Source: Desulfotomaculum copahuensis (GTDB taxonomy: Bacteria > Bacillota > Desulfotomaculia > Desulfotomaculales > Desulfovirgulaceae). Taken from it: a DNA stretch of 64,000 nt. Below are positions 61,565-64,000 of the stretch, piece after piece. The DNA lies in contig NZ_LYVF01000106.1 in assembly GCF_001655685.1 (NCBI RefSeq), forward strand, positions 1 to 64,000, given 5' to 3'. Numbering within the stretch: the first letter of the stretch is position 1; each line of letters begins with the position of its first letter. The position numbers and the translations under genes were made by a program. The notes beneath the pieces were generated by a model. It did not search any database, was not told where the DNA came from, and was given only the letters and a program-made list of their open reading frames with translations.

Positions 61565-63019
61565 ATGGGCCGTTATCGAAAAATCCAGCTGATATCACCA
61601 CCGTCGAACCGTACAATCGAAGGTCAGCAAAAATGGGTGCGATGGGCACAACCACTTGGCATAATGTCAATAGCCACATATGTAAATAAATTTCTCCCTG
61701 AAATTGATTTTGAAATCCTGGATTTTGATTGTATCCTGGATTTGGACAACCCGGAAGATCAAAAAAAGATAGGAAACGCAGAGCTCGTTGGGCTGTCTGT
61801 CACTTTTGCCCAGGTGGACAGGGGGATGGATATAGCCAGGATGGCTAAAGAAAGGGGGGCCGATGTCATAATCGGCGGCAATATAGCCACAGCTCTCAAT
61901 GAGAGAATACTAAAATACCATCCGTATGTTGACTATTGCATATGCTATGATGGTGAGGAGGCTATGCTGGAGCTTGTGAAAGGCAGGGTCCCGGCGGACA
62001 TTCCAAATCTGGTTTGGCGTGATAACGCCGCCATTGTCAAAAACAAGACGGCGCAGATTGATTTGCAAAATCTCCCTATTATAGACAGGAGTTATATTGA
62101 TGTTGAAGCCTACATTCAAAAAACATCTGACCCGGAATATAAACCGATGCCGTATTTTTTAAGACCGGCCAATATGTATTCTCTGAAGGGATGTTCCTGG
62201 CGGGCCAAAGAAGGCGGTGGCTGTTATTTTTGCAGCATACACGACCGTGGCCTGCGGGCCAGGGATCCCGGGCAGGTATGGGCGGAAAGAAGGATGCTTG
62301 TGGACAGGTATAATGTAAATTATATCTGGGACCCGTCGGATAATTTTGCTGCGGATCCCGACTGGTTTAAAGCATTTTATGAACGGAGGCCCAAAGATTT
62401 CACGGTTCCCTTTTCCAACTATTTAAGAATTGACCATGTTACCCCGCGAACGGCAAGAATGTTGCATGAAATTGGGTGCGTACAAGTTTTCTGCGGCATG
62501 GAATCAGGAAGTGATGCGGCCTTAAAGGCATTGAATAAAAACATTAACAGGGAAATGGTCGAACATGCCCTGAAAATACTGAATGAGCATCAGATTACCG
62601 TTGTCCTTGGCATTGTTGTCGGGGCAAAAGGAGAAACACAGGAGACCGTAATTGAGACTTTAAACTATATGAAATATCTACTCGAAAATTATCCCAATCT
62701 TGACCGGTTTGAATGGGGAACACTTGCACCTTTGCCTGGATCCAAAGCGTTTAATGCAATGATGTTACACCCTGAGCTGGGTGAGAAATATAAAGAGTTT
62801 GGTAAAGGTAATATCATGAGCATGCTCGAGCAGATGGTTGAGGACTGGCCTGAATACATGTGCGGTGAAGGAGTTGATTATGATTACTTTTTGTATATTC
62901 AGCAACTCGCACAGGAACATCTTCCCTATAAGATGACGCGATATCAAAAAAGGGCGTGGTGTGGAACTCTTCATAAGGCATATATCGAAGGAAAACTTGT
63001 GTACGGGGAGAATTGGTAA
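61565..63019 (+). CDS. B12-type radical SAM protein no. 4, CX9CX2C cluster motif
   Basis: A 484-residue protein. The N-terminal B12-binding-like domain (about 1-140) has GADVIIGGNIATALNE and a Cys pair near 125. The radical SAM core carries Cys 210, 220 and 223 (LKGCSWRAKEGGGCYFC), i.e. CX9CX2C instead of CX3CX2C. Family text GMESGSDAALKALNKNI and VLGIVVGAKGETQETV follow. No SCP2 tail is present. Base composition is A+T-richer than upstream genes. ATG 61565 follows AAAGGGGAGAAGG. Confidence 0.84.
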   Translation: MGRYRKIQLISPPSNRTIEGQQKWVRWAQPLGIMSIATYVNKFLPEIDFEILDFDCILDLDNPEDQKKIGNAELVGLSVTFAQVDRGMDIARMAKERGADVIIGGNIATALNERILKYHPYVDYCICYDGEEAMLELVKGRVPADIPNLVWRDNAAIVKNKTAQIDLQNLPIIDRSYIDVEAYIQKTSDPEYKPMPYFLRPANMYSLKGCSWRAKEGGGCYFCSIHDRGLRARDPGQVWAERRMLVDRYNVNYIWDPSDNFAADPDWFKAFYERRPKDFTVPFSNYLRIDHVTPRTARMLHEIGCVQVFCGMESGSDAALKALNKNINREMVEHALKILNEHQITVVLGIVVGAKGETQETVIETLNYMKYLLENYPNLDRFEWGTLAPLPGSKAFNAMMLHPELGEKYKEFGKGNIMSMLEQMVEDWPEYMCGEGVDYDYFLYIQQLAQEHLPYKMTRYQKRAWCGTLHKAYIEGKLVYGENW

Positions 63020-63023
63020 CGCC

Positions 63024-64000
63024 ATGAAAGCTACTTTGATTGACCTTCTGCAGGAAAGAAGGACGGCCAGTCCGGATAGGTATTTTTTACATCTTTGGGA
63101 CAGACATAATAACAGAAACAGGTTCACTTACGACGACGTATATAATGGAGCGATTAAGTATGCCGCTTTCTTTAATAAACAAGGTTTGCGAAAGGGAGAT
63201 GTAGTCTTTATTCTGCTTCTTACCAGGATTGAGTTTTTCTATGCCTTTTATGGTGTCATGATGGCCGGTGGTATTCCCGTTCCTCTCCATCCTCCTATTT
63301 TCATACTTGAATGGGATGACTACAAGGAAAAGTTCCTTCACATGTATGAGACTTCCAAACCGCGTTTTATTCTCTGTTACGAGGATGTCTACCGCTCTTT
63401 ACAGGAAAAGATACTTAAAGATAAAATGGATCAAGACAATATATTCATACATGAGCAGATCGATTATTATACTGATCATCACGACTTCATCCCCTATGAC
63501 CCTCTTCCCATTGAATGCGCATTCATCCAGTATACTTCCGGTACTACCGGCCTGCCGAAGGGAGCAATGCTTTCTCATCAGGCCCTGATTAACAACATTA
63601 TTGCCATCGGGCAGAGCATTGCCCTGACTCATAATGATGTCGCCGTATCGTGGCTGCCGCTTTATCATGATATGGGGTTGATCGGCAATTTTCTTACAAG
63701 CCTTTATTGGGGTTGCACTATTTGCCTTATTCCAACGGAGTATTTTGTCATGCAACCGACCACATTTTTCAAGGTTATCTTTGAATACGGGGCAACCGTT
63801 ATCAACTCACCCAATTTTGGCTATGTGATCTGCAATAAATATGTAAACCAAAAAAAGATGTCAGGTGTCAGACTGGATACTTTAAGGTTTTCATTAATTG
63901 GATCCGATCATATCGAGTTTAATGATATGCAGGAGTTTAACGAAAAATTTGCGGACTACGGTTTAAACACGGATATCTTTCTGCCGGTGTACGGACTGGC
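63024..64000 (+). CDS. Fatty acyl-AMP ligase (FAAL), 3' end cut by window
   Basis: An open frame from ATG 63024 to the window edge (325 codons) that encodes the N-terminal part of an ANL enzyme. Visible motifs are YTSGTTGLPKGAMLSHQAL (phosphate loop) and SWLPLYHDMGLIG, the FAAL/long-chain acyl-AMP-ligase signature. FAALs activate fatty or aryl acids and load them directly on an ACP. It starts four bases after the radical SAM stop and so belongs to the operon. The C-terminal domain lies outside the window. Confidence 0.85.
   Translation, partial: MKATLIDLLQERRTASPDRYFLHLWDRHNNRNRFTYDDVYNGAIKYAAFFNKQGLRKGDVVFILLLTRIEFFYAFYGVMMAGGIPVPLHPPIFILEWDDYKEKFLHMYETSKPRFILCYEDVYRSLQEKILKDKMDQDNIFIHEQIDYYTDHHDFIPYDPLPIECAFIQYTSGTTGLPKGAMLSHQALINNIIAIGQSIALTHNDVAVSWLPLYHDMGLIGNFLTSLYWGCTICLIPTEYFVMQPTTFFKVIFEYGATVINSPNFGYVICNKYVNQKKMSGVRLDTLRFSLIGSDHIEFNDMQEFNEKFADYGLNTDIFLPVYGL

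Noticed and set aside
1-64000. tRNA, rRNA and CRISPR features
   Set aside because: No tRNA-like cloverleaf segments, rRNA core motifs or regularly spaced direct repeats were recognised on either strand by eye; a dedicated scan would be more sensitive.

Overview
The window looks like chromosome from a spore-forming, strictly anaerobic Clostridia-type Firmicute, most like the Peptococcaceae / Desulfotomaculum-Pelotomaculum group. The evidence is a GerAC-type germination protein, a Ku/LigD end-joining set, the Bacillus-type dprA-topA-trmFO-xerC-hslV-hslU-codY block, an NADH-type [FeFe] hydrogenase, a cobalamin riboswitch and many anaerobic radical SAM enzymes. Assignment to a genus is inference. 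No rRNA, tRNA, CRISPR array or intact transposase was seen.

Region 1 (1-5.6 kb): the end of a germination protein gene, a tiny membrane protein, Ku, a stand-alone LigD ligase, a trypsin-fold protease, a 34-residue hydrophobic miniprotein and a stand-alone LigD polymerase. Region 2 (5.6-14.7 kb): housekeeping block from dprA to codY, closed by a terminator. Region 3 (14.7-30.0 kb): mixed metabolism, namely a Crp/Fnr regulator, a GH15 glycosidase, the hydrogenase, small membrane proteins, a DUF2148 protein with type 2 IPP isomerase, riboswitch-controlled cobT, archaeal-type FBP aldolase/phosphatase, a pyruvate-kinase-C-like protein, a ThDP enzyme, a Gfo/Idh oxidoreductase and a GltB-like FMN protein. 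A strong terminator ends it, followed by about 600 bp of A+T-rich DNA with no convincing gene.

Region 4 (30.6-64.0 kb, running off the right edge) is the exciting part. It holds about 26 co-directional genes, many overlapping or with almost no spacing, that look like one very long biosynthetic operon. It encodes a DAHP synthase without a regulatory domain, three U32-family proteins (the UbiU/UbiV/RlhA/TrhP superfamily of O2-independent hydroxylases), a UbiD-type decarboxylase, a methyltransferase, a fumarate-reductase-like flavoprotein and a 2Fe-2S/P-loop kinase fusion. It also has an amidohydrolase, four cobalamin-type radical SAM proteins (two carrying C-terminal SCP2-like lipid-binding domains), FabG, FabZ, a CrtI-like oxidoreductase, an ACP, an RND exporter and a free SCP2 protein. 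The rest are a nitrilase-fold protein, a GT4 glycosyltransferase, a PIG-L deacetylase, a KS-alpha/KS-beta pair whose beta subunit has lost the catalytic triad, an SCP2/hexapeptide-acyltransferase fusion, a PaaK/CapK-like adenylating enzyme and the start of a fatty acyl-AMP ligase.

Working model (inference): an acid starter, possibly shikimate-derived, is adenylated and loaded on the ACP. KS-alpha/KS-beta, FabG and FabZ extend it. No enoyl reductase is visible, so a polyene chain is likely. The hydrophobic product is then handled on SCP2 domains and rearranged, hydroxylated without oxygen, decarboxylated, methylated and perhaps glycosylated. The set combines features of aryl-polyene, anammox ladderane-candidate and anaerobic ubiquinone (UbiUVT) systems, but I know of no described system with this combination.
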